Shown one piece after another: positions 9,111 through 15,915 of a DNA stretch of 15,915 bases (its first letter is position 1; each line of letters opens with the position of its first letter). A model generated the notes under the pieces. It had not been told where the DNA came from, ran no database searches, and was given only the letters and a program-made list of their open reading frames with translations. This DNA comes from Cudoniella acicularis (lineage: Eukaryota > Ascomycota > Leotiomycetes > Helotiales > Helotiaceae): positions 1 to 15,915 of the forward strand of contig JAAMPI010001330.1 in the NCBI GenBank assembly GCA_013054445.1, in the 5' to 3' direction. Position numbers and translations under genes: made by a program.

Positions 9111-10112
9111 CTACAAATTTCTTTCTTGCTGGTATACACTGACAGGTCTTGAGAGCTTTTCCTGCTTCTTATGCTTGTATATTTTCCACCCTATCCCAAA
9201 GAGCAGGCCAAGAATACTGCAAGTAGCGGAAATGGCAACTCCTATAATTCCACCACTACTCAAAAGAGAACTCGATCCTGAACTACTTCCAGTTGACGTT
9301 GGTGTAGTGGAGGGCGTTGATACCACTGTAGTCAAAGAATTTCCTCCCGTCGTCACAACTTTGGTAGTTGGCTGTGCTGTCGTCGCTGGAGTCGTTATCG
9401 TCAAAGTCGGCCCGGCACTACCACCACCTCCAGTCGCCGTCACAATCGTAGCCGCGTTAACAGAATACCCAGCCTTCGAGCAATAATTCGTATAAACCTC
9501 CATGGCGGTCGAAACATCCACAGTCCCTGTACACCTCGTGGTAATACAACTACCCACACTCCCCATAGCCTTGGGCTGCTGAGCCACATTACAAACACAC
9601 ATATTATACCACGGCTCCGCACACCCAATCGTATCGGCCACACTACCCATTTGGCCCCAAACACAATCCTGCGCACAACTCTGCAGCATCTCAAACCCGC
9701 TATCCGAGAACAAACTCACGGTTTTCAAATCGAGAGACATCGTGGGGGAAGCTTGTCCAGCTGTTGTGTAGCCGGCCGAGAAGCAGTAATCGGTGTAAGC
9801 GGCGACAGCGGTGGGAGCATCGACATTAGATCCAGAGGTGCAAGAGCTTTGCACGCAGATACTAACGTGCGAGGCTGCGGAGGGCATTTCATTGGGATTG
9901 CAGATGCAAGCGTCGTACCAGGGGCCGCCTGGGCAGCCGATCGTGTCGGCGACGGAGCCGGTGTAGCCCCAGATGCATTTTTGGGCGCATTCGCGGAGGA
10001 CTTCATATTCGGGCCAGGTGAAGAGAGAGACTGTGTTTTGGGATGATCCTTGGTTGATGAGGTGGGAGAGGAGGAGAAGGATGAGCGGGGATGTAGCCCG
10101 TTGGGGACGCAT
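9111..10112 (-). CDS. Membrane-anchored protein with two CFEM-like cysteine-rich domains
   Basis: The 333-residue product has a signal peptide (LILLLLSHL core, cleavage near residue 25), two eight-cysteine domains, a Ser/Thr-rich stalk (about 213-286), one transmembrane helix (about 287-309) and a basic cytoplasmic tail. Domain 1 cysteines are at 42, 46, 60, 69, 71, 86, 91 and 110; domain 2 at 146, 150, 164, 172, 174, 189, 194 and 211, an almost identical spacing. The order C-x3-C..C..C-x-C..C..C..C resembles CFEM domains, found in fungal surface proteins used in haem capture, adhesion or virulence. Each repeat shares a GSVADTIGC core. The charged tail after the helix argues for a membrane span rather than a GPI anchor. 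The start is ATG at 10112 (A at -3); the frame runs further upstream only to a GTG. The gene is intronless. CFEM membership is my inference from the cysteine pattern; the usual haem-ligand Asp is not in place. Confidence 0.85.
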   Translation of the reverse strand: MRPQRATSPLILLLLSHLINQGSSQNTVSLFTWPEYEVLRECAQKCIWGYTGSVADTIGCPGGPWYDACICNPNEMPSAASHVSICVQSSCTSGSNVDAPTAVAAYTDYCFSAGYTTAGQASPTMSLDLKTVSLFSDSGFEMLQSCAQDCVWGQMGSVADTIGCAEPWYNMCVCNVAQQPKAMGSVGSCITTRCTGTVDVSTAMEVYTNYCSKAGYSVNAATIVTATGGGGSAGPTLTITTPATTAQPTTKVVTTGGNSLTTVVSTPSTTPTSTGSSSGSSSLLSSGGIIGVAISATCSILGLLFGIGWKIYKHKKQEKLSRPVSVYQQERNL

Positions 10113-10128
10113 TGTTGTCGATCGATCT

Positions 10129-10152
10129 TCAGGGGATAGCCTCACTTGACAT
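10129..10152 (-). promoter_or_regulatory. Short upstream ORF before the CFEM-like gene
   Basis: On the minus strand an ATG at 10152 opens an eight-codon frame (MSSEAIP, stop TGA) that ends 16 nt before the main ATG at 10112 and is in another frame. If the transcript begins upstream of 10152 it could dampen translation. The transcript start is unknown. Confidence 0.3.
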
Positions 10153-10636
10153 ATTTTCGCAAGGATGAGAAAATGATAATTAAGGGAGAGGGGTGATGCT
10201 GGTCGTTATCTTTTGGACATATTTTGTGTGGCTTTGGCAGGTGATCTAGACAATAGACATTGTCTTGAACACTTACTCGGTAACATCATGTTGCCCAATT
10301 ATTTTTTCTGCTGATGACTTTATCGGAAAAACCCGAAGAAACAACGACGATACAGAACTGAAACCGTCAGCCATGTGTCACCATACGCGCCAACTATTTC
10401 GGTTCTTAGAGACAATGTTTCGGACTTATGGAGTCTCGACCACTCAACGAACTTTCGCAATATCAGGAGAAAAAAAGAAAGAACAAAATAGAAAGAGATG
10501 TAATGGATTGTATATAAGATTGCGCTATGAAACAATAAAATCGCACGACAGGTTTATAATATGATGGCCGGGCCAAACCTCTATTTTGCACTCCGTAAAG
10601 GAGCGTTCAACAGTCTCTTAAGCCTTGGGGAATTCT
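10153..10636. other. Intergenic region between two minus-strand genes
   Basis: It holds the promoter of the CFEM-like gene and the 3' flank of the double-retropepsin gene. ORFs here are short and unconvincing. An A-rich tract lies at about 10468-10497. Confidence 0.5.
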
Positions 10637-12180
10637 TCATGGCACGCTCGCAGCTGCCCTAATTTGCTGAGTCGTAGCAGCCATTCTCTGGTCGTGCTCT
10701 TGAACACGTCTAATGCGATTCTCATCATACAATCGGCGTCGGTTATCCTCTGAAGATCTCCTCGTTGATCTAGCTGGCTCATCCAACTGAGCAATTTCTC
10801 GATCTGCTGTTTGGCGAAGGTGCTGCTCGCGAGCATCATCATCATCAAGTTCTATCTGGAAAGAAACTTCAAGAGCAGCAGCAGCATCACCTAGCGTGAG
10901 GCTAGATGCTTCTCCTATTGGTTGCCCCCGAGCTGGTGCTTGACCGTTCGATATATTGAGTAACCGCTTCTCACGTCTTGATAGCCAAGCTACAAGATTC
11001 AAATCCGAGAAAATTCCAAGGCGACCTAGATCCACGAAGGAGTTTTGATGTTCCGAGAAGGCCGAGATCTCGAAGAGGAGGTCATTGCCGAGCAGGACAT
11101 CGGTAGTCAAACCGTCAAGAACGTAGAAGTCTTTTTCAGCTGCTTTTAGCCGAGAAACAAACTTCTTAGATGGTTTGTCAAAAGTGTAGAAACGTTCGCG
11201 AAGCTTTCCAGATATCGATGCGCGACTGCCGTCAGCAAGTACAACCTCCTGATGCCCCGAATCTGGTTTGTCCACCTTGAGGCCGCGCTGTGCGGCAAAC
11301 GCGGGTGATATCAAATTCATTTCAGCACCCGTATCGGCATTGGCATATGCGAGATCGATTCCAAGATAGCAACGAAGACGCTGCTGGGGGCGATTCAGAT
11401 GCAAGATTCGAGGCAGAACTAGGGGTGTTTGATGGAGAGAAATGGCCAGCCGATCACTGTATTTGGTGAGTGTCTCTGTAGCTTGGAGAAACTTCATACC
11501 GATAATGATAGGCACCGCAAGCTGGGCAAAAATGTGGAATACAATTGTGGTTGATGTTTGTCGGTTGGAGCCTTGACGGAAAGTACAAGTTGTGGAGGCA
11601 ATGCCACTGCTTTTGATTTCGCGACCATTTGCAAGCTGAAACGAGGCCAGGCAATTTCTACTGACATCAACTTGAAGCCCAAGTTCTTCTGCAAAAGCAG
11701 CCGACACGGCATTATCGTCAGAGCCAGTATCAGGGGTCGCATTTACGGGTACTTCTCCGAGGTGAACAGGCAAGGTGGTCACTCTTCTCCATGGACGGTG
11801 GTGATCTGTGCCTCCTGAAAGGGCTCCATCATCAGCTCTTGACTTCACGGAAAACTCGTCAGAATCTGAAGATTCCTCCCAGCTGCTTATCGAGCGTCTT
11901 CGACCTCCTCTCCTTCTCCTGTGCACGTTTCGACCACTTCCCTCATTAGCCAGTAATCCCTGGCTAACGCCTTCGCGTACCAGCATGCCTCCGTTGACTG
12001 AAAAGTTACGACAAACCATATATGCCCGCATAGCCGCGTTCTCCTGAGCCAACCCATCGGACTCATAGGCGAGGTCGGTCACGTATTCTCGACCATTGAC
12101 GATCACTAGGCATGTGAAGCCAGAAGAACTCCTATACGTCTCGTAAAGGGGGTCTCGCCATCCCTTACGTATACAGAGAC
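10637..12180 (-). CDS. Protein with dsRNA-binding-like segment and two retropepsin-like aspartic protease domains (5' exon unresolved)
   Basis: The frame is open from an acceptor-like site (TAG ending at 12181, with an upstream CTAAC branch) to TGA at 10637-10639, at least 514 codons. No good ATG lies at its head: the frame continues through GTG 12106 up to the acceptor, so a short 5' exon is missing. Counting from Val 12106: the N-terminal part (about -16 to 35; DPLYETYRSSSGF, VNGREY, AQENAAMRAY) resembles a double-stranded-RNA-binding fold. An Arg cluster at 63-71 looks like a nuclear localisation signal. Retropepsin-like domain 1 spans about 108-212 (catalytic DTGS, Asp 126; closing VPIIIG). 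Domain 2 spans about 242-348 (DTGA, Asp 258; closing TDVLLG). A charged helical tail covers 418-485. Retropepsins normally act as dimers with one DTG per chain, so a tandem pair could form an intramolecular dimer. No reverse transcriptase, integrase or LTR flanks it. Aspartic protease homology is clear; the role is unknown. Confidence 0.75.
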
Positions 12181-12906
12181 CTACACTACCTGTTAGTCCT
12201 TATTCTGATATCAGTGGTTTAAGAAAGTTAAAATTCTGGGAAAGCAGAAGATTCGGACGAAAGCTCCCACAACCTCAATATAATTCTCCCGTGGTGGTAG
12301 ATTGGTCGACTAACTTTGCAGATATGCTATATAGAAACCACTCATTGCGTATGAGTCTAAAAAGGTTTCCCTTTCCTTGCTTCAAGTTGCTTGATCGTAC
12401 ATGGACCGCAGTTTAGTAGAAAAGACTCAGTGGAGTCGGAAACTGAGAACGCGGCTTGGGCAAGAAAAATTGTCAACTCTGATTGGGAAATGATTGTTCT
12501 GGAGGCTGACGTAAAAAGTTGTCTCGTAGTCCTTGAGTTCTGCTAGATGTCTAAAGACAACACAATCAGAAGGCTGCCCAATATTCTGATGGTGACATCC
12601 ATACAATTCCAACACATAGGTGTTTCACTGTTGTCGAAAGATGTCATTGAAGAGGATGAGATCTTGCGATTCTCACAAGCAGGTTTGTCCTTCGAGATCC
12701 AGCCTCTTGAAAATCCTTGCCACGTTGCGCTGCAGCATTTTGTGGCAAGGGGGGGAGGGGGCGGAGGAGAGGGGCACAGCCCCAACGAAACCCTGCCAAC
12801 TCCTACATTGAGCCGAGCGGGCAACAGCAGTGCGAGCATAGCCCATAAAAAAAATTATCTATGACCTTTGGAGTGCACCACGAAAGGCAACTGATATTAT
12901 GAAACG
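12181..12906. other. Region between divergent genes, with an unresolved 5' exon
   Basis: This stretch must hold the promoter of the DUF6594 gene (+) and the 5' exon and promoter of the double-retropepsin gene (-). I tested minus-strand ATGs at about 12345 and 12400 and found no consensus donor in the right phase. A plus-strand ORF from 12547 to 12864 has no domain-like features and seems fortuitous. Confidence 0.4.
12749..12774 (+). promoter_or_regulatory. G-rich tract with G-quadruplex potential
   Basis: Runs of 7, 5, 2, 2 and 4 guanines separated by single or few bases lie 133-158 bp upstream of the DUF6594 start codon. Splitting the 7-G run gives four tracts of at least three G, enough for an intramolecular quadruplex. 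This is potential only. Confidence 0.35.
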
Positions 12907-13782
12907 ATGGAAAAAGACATCGAGAAAGGCGGAATAAGAATAACATACGTCAGAGGCTACCCCTCACTCTCCGCGTTCATTGCAAGTGACTACGACCACA
13001 GCACCTTCGTCTTCAAGCGCTTCGACCGAACATCAGCTCGCAATCTCCTCTACCTCCAAAGCGAGCTCGCCGAGCTCGAAGCACTGCAAGATGAATATGA
13101 TCGAGAAGATCTCAAGGCTTCATGGGATGAAAAGAACAGTAGGCGGGATTGGAAGACATTTAAAACGCGATCTGGAGATGAGAACTTTCCTAAGGAACAG
13201 GCTAGGATGGAGCTAGCGAGGCAGATTAAAGAAAAAGTCAAGGAGTATAAGGAGGCCATCTTACTCGAATCTGCATTTCTTTCTATGCGGAGGCCTTCGA
13301 AGCAAGTGCACGAGGCGTTCCACAACCACTTCTGGAACGTGAGCAACCCGAAAGGCTCCTTCCCATCACTCCTCGGTACCAGCAGCACGATATACGATGA
13401 TCGAGATGATCTAGTTGCTCTTGTCCGTCCTCCCGAAGAAGACCGACTGAGTGCATTTCTCCGAAAGCACTGCCCAATATTGTTCACGACCGGAAGGAAA
13501 GACCAGGGGGGATCACTTGCGTACATCTCTAGCCATCGTATCACTGTCGTGGTTGGAACTCTCAACATCATATTTGCAGCTGTGTTTCTGTTTGGGGCTA
13601 TTCTCAATCTCTATTATGTCACTAGCGCAACCCAGAGACTTGGTCTCGTTGTTGGGTATACGATTGCTTTTGCGCTGTGTGTGAGCTTGATCACCAATGC
13701 ACGCCGGTCTGAGATTTTCGGCGCCTGTGCAGCATACGTCGCAGTACTTGTGGTGTTTGTTAGTGGAAACCTTGGTGGATGA
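12907..13782 (+). CDS. DUF6594-type fungal membrane protein
   Basis: A single exon encodes 291 residues from ATG 12907 to TGA at 13780-13782. The N-terminus has the hallmarks I associate with the fungal DUF6594 family: GYPSLSAFIASD (17-28), an FKRFDRTSARNLLYLQSEL segment (36-54) and a long charged helical region (50-125). The C-terminus has three hydrophobic helices at about 211-237, 245-264 and 270-287, giving the family's usual cytosolic-helical plus three-span layout. No biochemical function is established for the family. The length is typical and the frame intact. The start is the only ATG before the conserved block; the preceding in-frame sequence is non-coding and AT-rich. Confidence 0.85.
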   Translation: MEKDIEKGGIRITYVRGYPSLSAFIASDYDHSTFVFKRFDRTSARNLLYLQSELAELEALQDEYDREDLKASWDEKNSRRDWKTFKTRSGDENFPKEQARMELARQIKEKVKEYKEAILLESAFLSMRRPSKQVHEAFHNHFWNVSNPKGSFPSLLGTSSTIYDDRDDLVALVRPPEEDRLSAFLRKHCPILFTTGRKDQGGSLAYISSHRITVVVGTLNIIFAAVFLFGAILNLYYVTSATQRLGLVVGYTIAFALCVSLITNARRSEIFGACAAYVAVLVVFVSGNLGG

Positions 13783-14088
13783 ATTGAACCCAATTAGAGG
13801 GTTCTTTCTCGAGAGCTCTAAACCTCCTATCCTGCCAACAAAGATAAGAGAGTGGAGGCTCTCTAAATCCATGCATCTAATTATAAATATTTAACTCTCT
13901 ACTACCATTCCTCAAGACTAAAATTTATGCGCTATGCTATCTAGGATTGTGAAATTGTTTAGGAGGGTATCATTCTAGCTCTCTAATACAGCGGTCGCGG
14001 GTTTTCGGCGATACAAAGGTCTTTAAAACAGATTTCAAGGACATAGTTAAAAACCCTCCTTACTTAGTGTATTTATTAAATTTATCCT

Positions 14089-14109
14089 CTATCTATCGCA
14101 CATAGATAG
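14089..14109. repeat. Short perfect inverted repeat (hairpin)
   Basis: CTATCTAT and ATAGATAG form an 8-bp stem around a 5-nt loop in the AT-rich stretch. No gene ends nearby closely enough to call it a terminator. Confidence 0.4.
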
Positions 14110-14578
14110 GAAATTTTAATGCACTACTGTTAATCTCGGAGAAAGATACGCACTGTAAATTGGCGCATCACATGCTTTCGTGGAAAACACTTCAAATGTT
14201 AAACCACTTTTAAATAAGCTATTATAGGATGACCAAATAAAATAATACTTTTAAAGGCTTACCCCATGCTTAAGTATTCTAACTTGGGTAATTTTTTATC
14301 AGTTATTTTATTACTTTGAAGTATTTTTACACGTATTCACTTAGACGCCAACTCACGATTATAAATCCTTTATTTACTCTAATAACTTGTATCCCTATTA
14401 CACCATAATAAAAATCAAAAATTCGTACGCAAAACTACAATACCAAGTACGCCCTGTGTCACCTACTCAGCCCACTTAAAACACAAATCGTGGCTCATGG
14501 CGTCCCAGTTCATCCTAATACTCCACAGTCCACACTCCTCCCTGCACGTACCCCACAACACCAGCCCACATTGACAAG

Positions 14579-14631
14579 GATCCCAAATCCATCCCATATC
14601 CATTCCATCTCATATCCAAATCCATATCCAT
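14579..14631 (+). repeat. Degenerate tandem repeat of an ATCCA(T/A)AT-like unit
   Basis: The stretch repeats CAAATCC, CATATCC and CATTCC variants about seven times without a stop-free frame of interest, so it looks like an imperfect minisatellite. Confidence 0.5.
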
Positions 14632-15236
14632 GACACCCCCTGATTTTTGCCTGCACTGCCAAGATTACACTGCCGATGCACCCCACACTTCGCATTTCCT
14701 ACTTTGTGAGCGGAATATATGCTTGTGGACGTGTACGGACTGTAGATAAGAGAAGAGGAATTTTGCCTCACTGAAAACAGCCGAAAGGAGGTCGTTTCTG
14801 GGTCTTACAGAGATAAGATTAATGTACATCTAGGTAGAATTGGAAATATTTCTATGGTAGTTATTTCGCCGTTCTTATGCAGTAGAAATAAAACGCCGGT
14901 GAAAAACTCCCGGTTTATTAAGAAGGGCCCCGTGCAGCCGTTGTCACATGACGTTCCTTTTCCCCCTTTCCCCTTTCCACTCCACCTTCCACCTTCCACC
15001 CTCCTTGCCTATCTTCTCGAAATACCCCTCTCTCCTCTTCTCAATATCTTACCCTTGTGTGATTGTGTAAGGAGAAGGACTCTTATCTAATAAAACAATA
15101 AATACATCTTCGTGTTCCAAGCAAAAATAAATACAAAAACAGCAAACAAGATGTATATACAAGTCATAAACGTCATTAAGCACCCTATCGCCCCCTCTCG
15201 TCTCTCCCACCTTCTTCTTTCATCCCCTCACTTCCT

Positions 15237-15801
15237 TCACAATTCCTCCTTACTCCCAACAGCCGCAACCTCAACATGCACCGCGCCACCTTTCTCCTTC
15301 TCCTTCTCACCAACAACACCAACACCACCAACCTCCAAATCCCCACTGCTGCCCCCCTCGGCAGCAAGAGAGAGTTTAGCAGCCGCGCGCTTGGTATCAC
15401 GTCTATGTAGGAGACAGCCGGCTATGAAGAGCATCCAGACTATGGTGACGAGGACTACTTCTACGGAGTAGCCGCGTTTCCAGCGTGGTGCTGTTTGGGC
15501 TGTAAGTAGGGCAAAGTGAAGGAGAGGGGGATCGGAAGAATGTACCTTGAAGAATGGGAAACACGGTAATAGGGTAAAACGAGAGGATGACCATCGCTGC
15601 AGTCGTCTATTCATCGCATCCTTCATCAGCCCCTTTTCTTCCCAGCTTCCAACTTTTAAGTAGAGGGTGGAAGGGGGAAACATACCATACACCCAATAGT
15701 AAATGCTCTCGCCTCCGCATCATCTTTCATAATGATATTCACCCAAGGAATAACAATCGGCGAGATAGAGGATGTGAATCCTAGGGAGTAGAAAGCGAAG
15801 A
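15237..15801 (-). CDS. C-terminal exons of an MFS transporter (DAL5/SEO1-like anion:cation symporter type), partial
   Basis: Three minus-strand exons give the end of a major facilitator transporter: about 15801-15691, 15596-15546 and 15499-15237 (stop TGA). Introns are 94 nt (15690-15597) and 46 nt (15545-15500), both GT..AG. The joined product reads [20 protein letters not shown], then [20 protein letters not shown], then [13 protein letters not shown], a hydrophobic [14 protein letters not shown] helix and HRRDTKRA. This W-N-x(4)-D-D-A-E-x-R-A-F block, the aPRW-K-GY turn and the terminal RRD are typical of fungal allantoate/pantothenate-type permeases, so the last helices and cytoplasmic tail are present. 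The substrate cannot be told. The tail (about 50 residues, Gly/Val/Glu/Lys-rich) is unusual in composition but plausible. The upstream acceptor is uncertain: ATAG ending at 15802 with a CTAAT branch, or an extended exon up to about 15830. The 5' exons lie beyond the right edge. Confidence 0.75.
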
Positions 15802-15892
15802 CTATTTTTTCACCCCACATATTAGCCCCTTTTCTCCCCATTCCCCTCCCCCTTTACTCTCCCCTCCCCAAAAATGAAGAAACGATAGCAGG

Positions 15893-15914
15893 AAAAAAAA
15901 AAAAAAAAAAAAAA
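15893..15914 (+). repeat. 22-nt poly(A) run (poly(T) on the coding strand of the MFS gene)
   Basis: A homopolymer of 22 A ends one base before the right edge. On the transporter's strand it is a poly(T) tract, likely within an intron upstream of the first visible exon. Its length may be affected by assembly error. Confidence 0.7.
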
Positions 15915-15915
15915 C

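Larger units (their letters stand above)
13783..15236. other. Gene-free stretch: AT-rich left half, CT-rich right part
   Basis: Positions of about 13850-14450 are clearly AT-rich, with many TA steps and no open frame of interest. The right part is pyrimidine-rich on the plus strand (about 14949-15050) and contains the 3' flank of the MFS transporter gene. No transposon open frame or clear terminal repeat was found; small hairpins and repeats are listed separately. Confidence 0.5.

Noticed and set aside
9111..10046. Long plus-strand ORFs (9016-9486, 9651-10046) opposite the CFEM-like gene
   Set aside because: They are antisense shadows: the minus-strand frame has a signal peptide, regular cysteine spacing and a transmembrane helix, while the plus-strand products have no domain-like features.
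12547..12864. 105-residue plus-strand ORF upstream of the DUF6594 gene
   Set aside because: It includes a poly-Gly stretch produced by the G-rich tract and has no domain-like sequence; it more likely lies in the promoter.
10146..12906. LTR retrotransposon around the protease repeats
   Set aside because: No long terminal repeats, primer-binding site, reverse transcriptase, RNase H or integrase motifs were seen on either side.
13793..14060. MITE with TTAGAGGGTT / AACCCTCCTTA ends
   Set aside because: The two ends match only imperfectly over about ten bases and no target-site duplication is visible.
14510..14695. 61-residue minus-strand ORF rich in Gly and Trp
   Set aside because: Its composition comes from the degenerate ATCCAT-type tandem repeat, so it is not evidence of a gene.
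1..15915. CRISPR array or bacterial operon structure
   Set aside because: The genes have spliceosomal introns and fungal families; the only regular repeat (1-138) is in coding register without unique spacers.

Overview
The window looks like nuclear DNA of a filamentous ascomycete (Pezizomycotina; a Leotiomycetes-like genome is my guess). The reasons are intron-sparse genes with short 46-94 nt introns carrying GT..AG ends and CTAAC/CTGAC-type branch sites, and fungal-specific families: a fungal rhodopsin-type seven-helix membrane protein, CFEM-like cysteine-rich domains, a DUF6594 membrane protein and a DAL5/SEO1-like MFS transporter. All assignments come from reading the sequence; no database search was possible.

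Layout, left to right. Positions 1-120 hold the 3' end of a gene encoding tandem 8-9 residue repeats around a Tyr-Ala-Ile core; the stop codon looks like a nonsense mutation inside the repeat array. An agmatinase/ureohydrolase gene follows (+, about 594 or 769 to 1900, one intron) with a TATA box and an apparent frame break in its N-terminal leader. Positions 1901-4311 hold no gene I can support. A weak, possibly broken ORF lies at 4312-4629. A six-exon fungal rhodopsin-family gene lies at 4956-6382 (+). After a 1.3 kb intergenic stretch with tandem GATAA and CACGTG motifs comes an intronless gene of unknown function (7680-8789, +).

A membrane-anchored protein with two CFEM-like domains (10112-9111, -) converges on it. 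Upstream of that, on the same strand, is a gene (from at least 12180 to 10637, -) encoding a double-stranded-RNA-binding-like segment, two complete retropepsin-like aspartic protease folds and a charged C-terminal helix, with no reverse transcriptase or integrase nearby; its 5' exon is not resolved. A DUF6594 gene (12907-13782, +) is followed by an AT-rich gene-free stretch, and the C-terminal exons of an MFS transporter (15801-15237, -) run off the right edge.

The genes do not form an obvious pathway or biosynthetic cluster. Several products are membrane or surface proteins (rhodopsin-like, CFEM-like, DUF6594, MFS), but the set reads as ordinary accessory fungal gene content. The most unusual item is the double-retropepsin protein. 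The YAI repeat remnant and the frame problem in the agmatinase leader are the next most worth checking.
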